In this document: one piece after another, positions 42,820 to 50,678 of the stretch
Position numbering within the stretch: position 1 is the first letter of the stretch
How the letters are laid out: each line of letters opens with the position of its first letter
Assembly (NCBI GenBank): GCA_910583895.1
Contig: CAJTYJ010000003.1
Coordinates: forward strand, 61,114 to 125,113
Direction: 5' to 3'
Origin: an uncultured Lachnospiraceae bacterium
GTDB taxonomy: Bacteria; Bacillota; Clostridia; Lachnospirales; Lachnospiraceae
DNA length: 64,000 nucleotides
Notes under the pieces: generated by a model
The model's input: the letters and a program-made list of their open reading frames with translations, nothing else
The model's database searches: none
What the model was told of the DNA's origin: nothing
Translations under genes and position numbers: made by a program

Positions 42820-44981
42820 GAGAAACTTTCCCACCGGATTGCTCCTGCTTCCAAAGTAACCTGCTCGGCCTTTTTGGATCCGTTGTATACGGTGGTAGTC
42901 TGTTCCTGACTGCTGTTGTTCAGGACGGCGCAGACGCCGGCTTCCGGATAGGCATGAACTTCACACCAGGGATTGTCCGCGTACCAGCGGTACAGGTTCT
43001 CTTCCTGACCGGCAGCATAGTACAGAGCGCGGAGCAAAAGGCGTGTGTTCTCGCAGCCAAAGGGCAGTCCGGCCATATAGACGCTCCTTCCTTTTCCATA
43101 GGGGTGCGCTGCCAGATGAAGCTCATGATCGGAATATTCGATGATCTCGGTATCTGCTCCCAGGGCATAGACATTTTTCATACTTTCCCCAAAATCGAAA
43201 GGCCCGGTCCGGTCTTCGGTAAGATAATGGCGTTCTGCTGCCTTTGTGAAATATTTATCACTGGACAGCGTAAAGCCCAGTTCTTTATCCACACCAAATA
43301 CATCTGCCAGCTGGAAGAAGCGGCCGCCCTTATGTACCGCGGACGGCTCGCCGATTCCGACAAGTCCGCCGCCTTCGTAGACCCAGCGCCTAAGCAGGCT
43401 CACCAGACGTTCGTCTTCCCAGCAGGCGCCGCCGGAATATGCGGTTTTTGCATCTCCTGCATTGATGATTACGTCGATGTCTGCAGGAATCCCGGATTCC
43501 AGGATGTCGTCAAAACTCAGGAAACACACGTCCACGCTCATACCGCTTAAAGCCTCCAGCATCCCAAAGTAAGAGTAGGTCTGCTTGTACCAAAGGGCAT
43601 GAGCCACCATGTAGGCCTGCCAGGACCGAAGCCTGCCCCAGCAGTTCAGGACTGCCACTTTCAGGCCGCACCAGGGCTTTTTGCCGTGGATTTTATCATA
43701 GATGTCCCGAAACTCATCGGTTAGTTTCTCGATGTAGTCTGTAAATTCCGGAAACTTGTAAGCCAGGCTCAGGTAACCGCCATAGCCGATGCGGTCCAGA
43801 GGTTTTCTCATAAGGGCTCTTCTGGCAGACAGCCAGTTCTCCCTTGCCTCGATGCACGGATCATTCCCTTCGTAGAACGTATCCGGGAAAAAATACGGCA
43901 AAAACCGGCCTTCGGTGTATCGAACCCCGGGGATATCCGAGATCAGCCGAAGCGTCGCGCCGCCGCCTACGCTTCCCACCACCGCATCCAGCCCTATGCG
44001 CTCAAAATACGGCCCGTAAGGCTCTGTACCAATCCAGTTGTCTCCCAGGAACATCATGGCCTCTTTTCCGGCCTCGTGGACCAGCGCCACCAGCTCTGCC
44101 GCTTTCTTTGCCACAAACCGCTGGATAAAGTCCATATAGTCCCGGTAAGCCTTTGTGGGCACCCGAAACGGAGTATTGTAGTATCCGTTGTCTACCAGGT
44201 CCTCCGGACGCAGCCGGTAGCCGTATTCCGCCTCAAACTCCTGAAGCGCCTGCACCGACACCGTGCCGCCATAGCCAAACCAGTCCACAAATTTCTCTTT
44301 TGCCTCCTGGTTAAAAACCAGGGTGAAATGATAAAAAAATGTGGTGAAGCGAACCACGTCCGTATCCGGATTGTCTTTCAGCCACTGGACCAGATAGTCT
44401 TTTGCAAACTGTCCGGAAGCAATCTGACGCACATCGAAGGGGATCTCGTGGGGCTTATCCCCCCAGTCGTTGGTGATGTGATTGTACATCTGCGTAGGAT
44501 CCCAGACTGCATAGACCAGAAAACTGACCGTATATTCGTGGAAAAGCTGTGCGTTTTGTACACATACCTGATGGTTCTCCTGATCCACCTCCCAGTCTTT
44601 TGGGGGTACGGTCTGCCCGGTGGTCCGGTCCATGACCTCCCACCATTCCTTCGGATCATGTACATAATCCGGAACCACCTGTTCCCTGTAATATCCTTCC
44701 AGAAAAGAGATCTTCACTTCCTGGCCGATGGCTGTGCACCGCCTGGACATCAAATAGAGCTGCTGACACTCTTCCATATGGGCTTGTGCAAATTCATTGT
44801 GCCCTCTGGCCACAAAATAGGTGGTGTAAATCTTTGCATCCAGCTTTTTGATCTCCGGGTCCAGTTTCGTCCCGTCGCTGTCCCTCAGCGCGTCTGCTCC
44901 CCAGCGCGCCAGCATCTCCTTGGTCTCCCTGATAAACCCGGCTTCGCTTGGCAGCGTCACTCTGCCTTTCGTCTTTGCCAT
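42768..44981 (-). CDS. lnpA: 1,3-beta-galactosyl-N-acetylhexosamine phosphorylase (GH112)
   Basis: Phosphorolyses lacto-N-biose and galacto-N-biose to galactose 1-phosphate and GlcNAc/GalNAc in the cytoplasm. The 737-residue protein is near the family length (about 720-750). It has the N-terminal barrel with FVARGHNEFAQAH, and LGDNWIGTEPYG places the catalytic acid at Asp314, matching Asp313 of the Bifidobacterium enzyme as recalled. Beta-rich domains follow, with a Gly-rich glutamine amidotransferase-like segment. The last 16 residues come from a dispersed repeat, so the ancestral end may be slightly earlier. Promoter at 45047-45074. Confidence 0.95.
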   Translation of the reverse strand: MAKTKGRVTLPSEAGFIRETKEMLARWGADALRDSDGTKLDPEIKKLDAKIYTTYFVARGHNEFAQAHMEECQQLYLMSRRCTAIGQEVKISFLEGYYREQVVPDYVHDPKEWWEVMDRTTGQTVPPKDWEVDQENHQVCVQNAQLFHEYTVSFLVYAVWDPTQMYNHITNDWGDKPHEIPFDVRQIASGQFAKDYLVQWLKDNPDTDVVRFTTFFYHFTLVFNQEAKEKFVDWFGYGGTVSVQALQEFEAEYGYRLRPEDLVDNGYYNTPFRVPTKAYRDYMDFIQRFVAKKAAELVALVHEAGKEAMMFLGDNWIGTEPYGPYFERIGLDAVVGSVGGGATLRLISDIPGVRYTEGRFLPYFFPDTFYEGNDPCIEARENWLSARRALMRKPLDRIGYGGYLSLAYKFPEFTDYIEKLTDEFRDIYDKIHGKKPWCGLKVAVLNCWGRLRSWQAYMVAHALWYKQTYSYFGMLEALSGMSVDVCFLSFDDILESGIPADIDVIINAGDAKTAYSGGACWEDERLVSLLRRWVYEGGGLVGIGEPSAVHKGGRFFQLADVFGVDKELGFTLSSDKYFTKAAERHYLTEDRTGPFDFGESMKNVYALGADTEIIEYSDHELHLAAHPYGKGRSVYMAGLPFGCENTRLLLRALYYAAGQEENLYRWYADNPWCEVHAYPEAGVCAVLNNSSQEQTTTVYNGSKKAEQVTLEAGAIRWESFSRSSCAEATLPVGAIAQ

Positions 44982-45046
44982 TGATACCTCCCTGTTTTAT
45001 CCTGCATATATATTTCTCCTGCTCAAAGCAGATCTTTCTGTCCTAA

Positions 45047-45074
45047 GTATATACAGTTTTCTGTTCTCCGGCAA
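45047..45074 (-). promoter_or_regulatory. lnpA promoter
   Basis: Minus-strand TTGCCG (45069-45074), 16-base spacer, TATACT (45047-45052), about 65 bases upstream of the lnpA ATG. GGGAGG precedes the start. Confidence 0.55.
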
Positions 45075-45256
45075 TAGCACGATCGGCACTTTTTTTTATC
45101 TAAAAAGACAGTTTTTTTGATCTTTCTTGTTTTCTTTTATGCATTTTGCTAAAATCTGTTTAGATCCTGCACCGGCGTCAGGACCCGGAACCCTTTTGAT
45201 CACAGCCGTTTTCCAGGCCGGTCCGGATGCAGAAGTCAACGAAAGGAGTGATATTT

Positions 45257-45865
45257 TTGAAATACAATGTGCTTACATTAAAAACACAGGAAGATCTTTC
45301 CCGCTGTCCCGTTTTTTCGGTGGATCAGTTCAGCTGGGGCGGCGATTACCGGCCGGTCACTTTTGGCCGGCTGGGTTTTTTTCCAGGACATGGTTTTCTT
45401 CTGGAAATGGAATGTCAGGAGACAGACCCCTGCCGCATCTATGAAAAAGACGGGGACCCGGTTTATCTGGACTCCGCCATGGAAGCTTTTTTCTGCTTTA
45501 CGCCCGGGGAAGAGAATCCCTGTTACCTGAATTTTGAGATGAACGCCAATGGTGCCATGCTCGCCTGTCACGGACGGGACCGAAAGGAACGCATACCTTT
45601 CACAGAAGCGCTCAGAAAGGGACTCTTTTGCGAAGCGCAGATCCGGGAGCACTCCTGGAGCATCCGGCTGACACTCCCGCTGTCCCTGATCACTGCCATC
45701 TATCCGGGACTGGTTTTACATACCAACAGTATGTTTACCTGTAATTTTTACAAAATAAAAGAGAGCGAAGGCCGGACACATTTTGCCAGCTTCGCCCCCG
45801 TTTCCTCACCGGAACCCAATTTTCATCTGCCAGAGTATTTTGCACAGGCACAGATCCTTTCCTGA
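45257..45865 (+). CDS. CBM9-like carbohydrate-binding protein, TTG start
   Basis: 202-residue beta-sandwich protein resembling the family-9-like carbohydrate-binding proteins of gut Firmicutes. It is rich in aromatics, with HGFLLEMECQETDP, DSAMEAFFCFTPGEENPCYLNFEMNANG, and FTCNFYKI near the end. No signal peptide, so it is probably cytoplasmic or an enzyme partner. The start is taken as TTG at 45257 because AAAGGAG lies 8 bases upstream; the ATG at 45227 lacks a ribosome site. Divergent from lnpA and likely part of the same catabolic locus. Confidence 0.7.
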   Translation: MKYNVLTLKTQEDLSRCPVFSVDQFSWGGDYRPVTFGRLGFFPGHGFLLEMECQETDPCRIYEKDGDPVYLDSAMEAFFCFTPGEENPCYLNFEMNANGAMLACHGRDRKERIPFTEALRKGLFCEAQIREHSWSIRLTLPLSLITAIYPGLVLHTNSMFTCNFYKIKESEGRTHFASFAPVSSPEPNFHLPEYFAQAQILS

Positions 45866-45881
45866 TATTGATTTGTTTTTT

Positions 45882-45930
45882 GGAAGCCGCCTGTGAGGCA
45901 TGTAATAAGCCTCACAGGTGATTTCCATCT
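45882..45930. terminator. strong stem-loop between convergent CBM9-like and rsgI genes
   Basis: Perfect 10-bp stem CCTGTGAGGC/GCCTCACAGG (45890-45899, 45909-45918) with an outer GGAA/TTCC pair. There is no clear T-run, so it may be a weak terminator or an RNA-stabilising hairpin. Confidence 0.45.
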
Positions 45931-45949
45931 ATCCGTTGTGAATCCTGGT

Positions 45950-46400
45950 AAATCAGAACTGTTCTCAGCGTCTGTATGCTCTCCGTGGCCTGTACCACTG
46001 TCATAGCCGAAGTCGTCCCCATAGCTTGAGCTGCCCGGCGTCCGTACGCTCTCAATCGTCTGTATGGCTGTCATAACCGGAATCGTTCTCATAATCGGAA
46101 CCGCTCCCGGCTTCTGTATGCGCTCCATAATCTGTACTGCTGTCATAGCCGGAGTCTTCTTCATCGTCGGAACTGCTCCCGGCTTCTGTACGTTCTCCAT
46201 GACCCGCACGGCTGTCATAGCCGGAATCTTCTCCATCGTCGGAACCGCTCCCGGCATCCGTACGTTCTCCATGACCCGCACGGCTGTCATAGCCGGAGTC
46301 TTCCTCATAATCGGAACTGCTCCCGGCATCTGTATGCGCTCCATAATCTGTACCGCTGTCATAGCCGGAATCTTCTCCATCGTCGGAGTTTGTGGCATCC
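45950..46400 (-). repeat. 72-base tandem repeats at the 3' end of rsgI, with decayed units past the stop
   Basis: Repeats encode (S/G)SD(Y/D)xEDSGYDS...GxxTxAGS. About four and a half units are in frame. Two further degraded units lie after the stop (45950-46051), carrying a nonsense codon and an indel; their frame would read GDDFGYDSGTGHGEHTDAE. Confidence 0.75.
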
Positions 46401-47278
46401 TCCCTGTCCGGTCCGTCATCTGATTCCGCTCCATGGCCTGAATTGCCGCTGCGGCCGGGACTGTTTTCCGGTGCAGAATCGCCTTCTCCTGCGGGGCTTT
46501 CCCGGTGATCAGAACCCGTATATTCTTCATGATCCGGTGTATGGGCAGGCGGTTCTTGTGGTATGAGATCCTGCAGAGGCGGTTCTGTACCGGTATCTGG
46601 CAGCGGCGTTTCCGGTACGTCCTCTGCCGGCTCTATTCCATTGATCTCGATCTCCACCGGCGGCACTGTATCTTCTTTTGGCACCACCGGGGGTACTTGT
46701 GCCCCTTTGTCATCCCGGACGATCTCAATCTCCACCGACCATGTTTCTTTCAGGTAATCGGTCAGTTCTGTCCGGAACTCCACCCCGTACTTCTGAAAGA
46801 CCACTTCGTCCGGCGCGTCAATATCCAGCACAACTTTTCCGCCTGCAGACAGATAACCCATATGGATGGCCCGGTCGATCAGCTCTCTTGTCACAGCCAG
46901 CCGATCTTTGCTGCCCTGTTGGTATCCTTCCAGCAGCTTCCTGCCATCTTCGTTCACTCCCGCAACCGACAGCACCTGACCTTTACGATTCAGTTCCATA
47001 CGCACAGAGGGATTGATCGTCAGGCAAATCGACGTATCCCTTACCATATAATCCCGATAATAACCGGTAAAAGCCAGTAAAAAACAGGCAGCAGCCGCTG
47101 CGATCCCCATAATGGCACGCAGCTTTATTCTTTTCCCTGTGCCTGGTTCCTTCATCAAAATCGGATCGTCCACCGTCTGTCCGATCTGGTACTGACGATT
47201 CGCCGCTTTTAAAAACCGCCCTTCTTCATCCAGCAGCACCGCATAGCTTGAATGACATTCCATAATGATATATTTCAC
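46052..47278 (-). CDS. rsgI: RsgI-family anti-sigma factor with acidic repeat tail
   Basis: 408 residues. The cytoplasmic RsgI N-terminal domain (MKYIIMECHSSYAVLLDEEGRF, about 1-50) binds SigI. One transmembrane helix lies at about 54-73, followed by the RsgI extracellular domain (ICLTINPSVRMELNRKG, GRKLLEGY, AIHMGYL, about 82-185), a Pro/Glu-rich linker, and a tail (about 300-408) of four to five 24-residue repeats with DSGYDS. In C. thermocellum such tails carry polysaccharide-sensing modules; here the tail is low-complexity. It overlaps sigI by 4 bases. The tail stops where a repeat GGA codon has become TGA, and repeat-like sequence continues beyond. Confidence 0.88.
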   Translation of the reverse strand: MKYIIMECHSSYAVLLDEEGRFLKAANRQYQIGQTVDDPILMKEPGTGKRIKLRAIMGIAAAAACFLLAFTGYYRDYMVRDTSICLTINPSVRMELNRKGQVLSVAGVNEDGRKLLEGYQQGSKDRLAVTRELIDRAIHMGYLSAGGKVVLDIDAPDEVVFQKYGVEFRTELTDYLKETWSVEIEIVRDDKGAQVPPVVPKEDTVPPVEIEINGIEPAEDVPETPLPDTGTEPPLQDLIPQEPPAHTPDHEEYTGSDHRESPAGEGDSAPENSPGRSGNSGHGAESDDGPDREDATNSDDGEDSGYDSGTDYGAHTDAGSSSDYEEDSGYDSRAGHGERTDAGSGSDDGEDSGYDSRAGHGERTEAGSSSDDEEDSGYDSSTDYGAHTEAGSGSDYENDSGYDSHTDD

Positions 47279-48006
47279 CGGTCTGCCCCTCCTTTCAGCA
47301 CATGCTTCAAATGTCCCCGGATGATCTCATATCCGTTTGTACAGATCACAAGCAGTGCAACCAGATATTTCCGATGCCGCTCCAGCGTCTTTTTTTCCAC
47401 ATGACATTCCCTGGAAAGCCGGACGGCGGGAAATCTTCTGGTCAGCACAAATTCTTCTAAAAGTCCCGGATTGCCCTTTGCATATTCCATCACCTTATGA
47501 CATGCATGAAGCGTGCGCCTCTGGCGCGGACAATTCTCTGCCACATCCGTAAAGCTCACTCCAAAATCCGCAAGTTTAACAGCCAGTTCCTCAATTTCAG
47601 CCCTTGTGGCATCCCGGCTTATGAATGCTTCCTGCTCATTCTCCTTTGCAGAAAGCTGCATCCCCAGGGTATCTGCGCCCCGCTCTTCGCCTGTGGGCAT
47701 ATCCAGCGACAGGTGCCCTCTGTGCCTTTTTTCCCGTCTCATATGATCGGTCAGCCGGCTCTTTATCAACATGGAAGCAAAAGGCAGAAATGCTCCTCTG
47801 CCTTTTGCATATCCCCGGATCGCCTCATGAAACGCGATCATGGCAATACTCAGTTCGTCATCATTTTCTTCCACCAGCGGCCGTTTCAGATACTTTGCCG
47901 TCTCTGATTTGATAAACGGAAGATAAGTGCCGATCAGACGGTCCGCCGCCTCCATATCCTCCTTCGCCTCATAAACCTGGCTGACAAGGACATGTTCTTC
48001 ATTCAT
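47275..48006 (-). CDS. sigI: RNA polymerase sigma factor SigI
   Basis: 243-residue sigma-70 family member of the SigI class. The region-2 part is EENDDELSIAMIAFHEAIRGYAKGRGAFLPFASMLIKSRLTDHMR (about 46-90, read in parts). The C-terminal SigI-specific domain has FPAVRLSRECHVEKKTLERHRKYLVALLVI (about 190-220) in place of a classical region 4. SigI controls heat-shock and envelope genes in Bacillus and polysaccharide-degradation genes in C. thermocellum. Its gene follows cotH by about 60 bases and overlaps rsgI. No separate promoter is obvious, so it may depend on the SigI-like promoter at 50634-50664. Confidence 0.9.
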   Translation of the reverse strand: MNEEHVLVSQVYEAKEDMEAADRLIGTYLPFIKSETAKYLKRPLVEENDDELSIAMIAFHEAIRGYAKGRGAFLPFASMLIKSRLTDHMRREKRHRGHLSLDMPTGEERGADTLGMQLSAKENEQEAFISRDATRAEIEELAVKLADFGVSFTDVAENCPRQRRTLHACHKVMEYAKGNPGLLEEFVLTRRFPAVRLSRECHVEKKTLERHRKYLVALLVICTNGYEIIRGHLKHVLKGGADR

Positions 48007-48068
48007 ATCACATTTCCTCTGGTTCCTTCTTTATCTGTTTTGGAGTCAGACTCATCCAGCCACAGCCA

Positions 48069-49475
48069 TCATGGTCTTTGCCCGATGGGCCGCTTCAGAT
48101 CTGCGATCTCTCCCATGTCCGGGATCCAGATGGAAGATGCATCCACGAATCTGCTTTGGTCCACGGACTGTCCCCGGATCGTGGATGGAATCTCTTTGCT
48201 TAGCTGCCCCCTGACACTTTCTGCCCTCAGCAAGCAGAAATTCCGGATGGTCTCCACCCCCGTCTGATAGTCCTCAAACGAACAAAATGCTGTGGGATCT
48301 TTCTCCACGTAGGGGCTGATCATCTCTGTGATCTCATCCACCCTCTGCTCAAACACACCACTTTCAAAATATGTCTTCAGAAAATGGTCAAACTGTCTGT
48401 GATATTCCTCATAGTACTCCTCCTGCAGCATCAGCTGGTGAAAGAGCGGACGTTTTAACATCACTTCCCCTTCGGCCGGCGTATCGATGGGATAATTCAC
48501 ATATTTTTCTGCGTTATTCTCCGGATCCGGCATCCCAAGCGTGTAGGTTCCATAGGCAAGATTGTAATCCCAGGGCAGCATCTGGATCCGTCCGCCCTCT
48601 TCATAGAGAAAATAATTGTGCCCTGTGCGCCCCAGATAACTGTCCAGATTGACCACAAACACCTGGACCGTAAAGAATCGAAGCACTTCATCTACATCCA
48701 CTGCTTCTTCCAGGTTTTCTCCTTCTGAGAGGATCTTCAGCGCCCGGATCAGAGAGCACTTTTCCGCCTCCGACACCTCAAATCTGGCTTTCCGGAAGAT
48801 GTTTTCATAGCTGTCCGGATTGTCATCCACATAACACAGGGCCACATCTGCATTCTCATCCTCCAGACTCTTATAATCTGGTTTGTAGAGCTGTCCATAA
48901 TGCTCCCCGTAATTTCTGACAGCAAATGCTTCTTCTGGTTCTTCAACAGCCAGATACAGTCCCCATGGACGGCCGTTCACCGTCACCCACACGTAACTGG
49001 TCAGCGGTGACGGCACCCCCATATGCGCCATCATATCATAGGTCAGGCAGCTTTTCAGATAACTGTTATCCTGAAAGGACGTATCCAGCGCAAGCTTATC
49101 CAGCCCATGATAGCTCTGTCCCGCAATATAACGGTCAAACTCCACCTTCAGACTATAGCGGTCCCAGCCGTATTTTCCAATAAGCCGCCTGGAATTATGC
49201 CCCTTGACCCGGATTCCCGCCTGCTCGTAGATCTCTCCGTCTACCACAATGGTACAGGAATGATATTCCTTCAAAGACGCCTGTTCCAGAAATCCGTCCC
49301 AGTCCTCCATCCGGATATCAATGGTATGCACCCTGCTGTCATCAAACAGAAGCGACGCATAATCCGGATGGGCAGTATCTCTCCAAGCCATCTTCTTCAT
49401 GCAGAAAACCAGCAGGAGAACAGCCAGACTGGCAGTCAGGATATGGATTCGGCGCACATACCTGTTTCTGCACAT
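48069..49475 (-). CDS. CotH-family protein kinase
   Basis: 468 residues with an N-terminal signal anchor (ILTASLAVLLLVFCMKK, about 12-28) and a CotH kinase domain. Family marks are GIRVKGHNSR at about 100, FQDNSYLKSCLTYDMMAHMGVPSP, WGLYLAVEE, and IQMLPWDYNLAYGT at about 296-309. CotH kinases phosphorylate serines in repetitive coat proteins in Bacillus; homologues also occur on cell surfaces. Start at 49475 with AGGGGG upstream. Position just before sigI-rsgI and after a repeat-tailed lipoprotein suggests a surface role. It overlaps no gene but is close to both neighbours. Confidence 0.85.
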   Translation of the reverse strand: MCRNRYVRRIHILTASLAVLLLVFCMKKMAWRDTAHPDYASLLFDDSRVHTIDIRMEDWDGFLEQASLKEYHSCTIVVDGEIYEQAGIRVKGHNSRRLIGKYGWDRYSLKVEFDRYIAGQSYHGLDKLALDTSFQDNSYLKSCLTYDMMAHMGVPSPLTSYVWVTVNGRPWGLYLAVEEPEEAFAVRNYGEHYGQLYKPDYKSLEDENADVALCYVDDNPDSYENIFRKARFEVSEAEKCSLIRALKILSEGENLEEAVDVDEVLRFFTVQVFVVNLDSYLGRTGHNYFLYEEGGRIQMLPWDYNLAYGTYTLGMPDPENNAEKYVNYPIDTPAEGEVMLKRPLFHQLMLQEEYYEEYHRQFDHFLKTYFESGVFEQRVDEITEMISPYVEKDPTAFCSFEDYQTGVETIRNFCLLRAESVRGQLSKEIPSTIRGQSVDQSRFVDASSIWIPDMGEIADLKRPIGQRP

Positions 49476-49494
49476 GAACAGTCCCCCTGTCTGC

Positions 49495-50595
49495 TCAGTG
49501 ATAATGGCTGTAACCAGAATCCCCGTAATGACTGTCCTCATGATGATAATCAGAATAGGGAGACACGTAATCCGTATAGGGAGATGCCTCCGTGTACGGC
49601 GTCTCATAGTTCGTATAGGGAGATGCCTCTGTGTACGGTGTCTCATAATCCGTATACGGGGATCCCTGATTTACCGGAGGATTTGCAGCCGGTGCAGGAA
49701 CTGGCCCCGGATCATTTCCGGTGGTGCCGTCTGGTGCCGTGTTTCCCGCATTGGCTCCGGCGCTGTCAGCCGGCGACGTGTTTCCCGCATTGGCTCCGGC
49801 ACTGCCGTCCGGCGACGTGTTTCCCGCATTGGCTCCGGCACTGCCGTCCGGCGCTGTGTTTCCCCCATTGGCTCCGGCATTGTCAGTCGGCGCGGCATTC
49901 TCCTGATTGTTGCTGCTGCCGTCTGTCTGGGTGCTGCCTGCATCGACTTTATTGTTGTTATCTGATGTACTGTCTGTATTTTCCCCTGCATCGGTGTCAG
50001 ACGGAGCGGTTTTAGGTGCCGGCTCTTCGGTTTCCGGCGGTATGACCACTTCATAGGCTTCCGCCCCGTATTCCGGCTCATAGATCGTGACATCTGTCTG
50101 GTCGTCTCCGGACTGCTCTTCTGTCACCACCGGGCTGCCAATCTGCATATCCTTTACATAGGTCTGTACACCAGTCACAATCTCGTCCAGAAAATCTTCT
50201 TCCGGGAGAATGGAGCCCGTCTCAATCTCTATGGTGATCTTCCGGCTCTCGCCTTCGATCTCTTCCACAAAATATCCGGCTTCGTTGATCATCCCTACCA
50301 GTTCTTCCACCGCTTCATGGCATTCTTTCCCGATGTAATCCTGATAGTTCTCCACAATCTTTTTGCCGTCTTCGTTGCGCCCGTATACGTCGGTCACCCG
50401 TCCATTTTCGTCATACTCCACGGCAATCTCCGGATTCACCTTTAAAACCAGCGTTCCTCCGCTCTCTGCCGCTTCCGCCGCACTGCCCGCCAGGCCTGCC
50501 GTCTCTTCCTGCTTCCCTGCACATCCGGCCAGCAGTCCCGCGCACAGGATCATAATCCCGATCCACATGGTTCTTCTTCTGTTTCTCTTCTTCAT
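49495..50595 (-). CDS. lipoprotein with stand-alone RsgI-like extracellular domain and repeat tail
   Basis: 366 residues. A signal peptide ends in lipobox LLAGC (Cys at 25). At about 47-130 is a domain like the extracellular part of RsgI: LVLKVNPEIAVEYDENGRV, GRNEDGKKIVENY, EELVGMINEAGYF; compare INPSVRMELNRKG, NEDGRKLLEGY and AIHMGYL in RsgI. A Thr/Asn/Gly-rich section with 13-residue SAGANAGNTSPDG repeats and a tail of 13-residue SPYTDYETPYTEA repeats ending in Tyr/His-rich sequence follow. It lacks the cytoplasmic sigma-binding domain and helix. First gene of the unit lipoprotein-cotH-sigI-rsgI, with a SigI-like promoter upstream. Confidence 0.8.
   Translation of the reverse strand: MKKRNRRRTMWIGIMILCAGLLAGCAGKQEETAGLAGSAAEAAESGGTLVLKVNPEIAVEYDENGRVTDVYGRNEDGKKIVENYQDYIGKECHEAVEELVGMINEAGYFVEEIEGESRKITIEIETGSILPEEDFLDEIVTGVQTYVKDMQIGSPVVTEEQSGDDQTDVTIYEPEYGAEAYEVVIPPETEEPAPKTAPSDTDAGENTDSTSDNNNKVDAGSTQTDGSSNNQENAAPTDNAGANGGNTAPDGSAGANAGNTSPDGSAGANAGNTSPADSAGANAGNTAPDGTTGNDPGPVPAPAANPPVNQGSPYTDYETPYTEASPYTNYETPYTEASPYTDYVSPYSDYHHEDSHYGDSGYSHYH
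49555..49910 (-). repeat. two sets of 39-base tandem repeats in the RsgI-like lipoprotein gene
   Basis: 49720-49900 encodes four to five copies of SAGANAGNTSPDG; 49555-49670 encodes about three copies of SPYTDYETPYTEA. Both have the same 13-codon period but unrelated sequence. Antisense frames across them are artefacts. Confidence 0.85.
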
Positions 50596-50633
50596 GTCAA
50601 CCTCTCCTTTTTCTTTTTATTTTGATACTATAG

Positions 50634-50664
50634 TATACGGAAGCATTCTCCTGAAAAAGGGGTG
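50634..50664 (-). promoter_or_regulatory. SigI-type promoter, copy upstream of the RsgI-like lipoprotein
   Basis: Minus strand: CACCCC (50659-50664), 19-base spacer, CGTATA (50634-50639). SigI promoters are known for a CCCC-rich -35 and a CGWA -10. The block is largely identical to 52387-52416 in front of the adjacent chemoreceptor gene, including GTATCAAAA downstream. It is about 40 bases before the ATG. Confidence 0.65.
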
Positions 50665-50678
50665 TTTTGCATATTTTT

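Noticed and set aside
45823..46530. Long minus-strand frame across the rsgI repeats (Met/Ala/Val/Pro-rich translation)
   Set aside because: Shadow of the 72-base repeats in another frame; no ribosome site. Only its last part corresponds to the decayed repeat units noted above.
49023..50015. Plus-strand frames opposite cotH and the lipoprotein
   Set aside because: Repeat-driven open frames with no ribosome site or protein-like composition.
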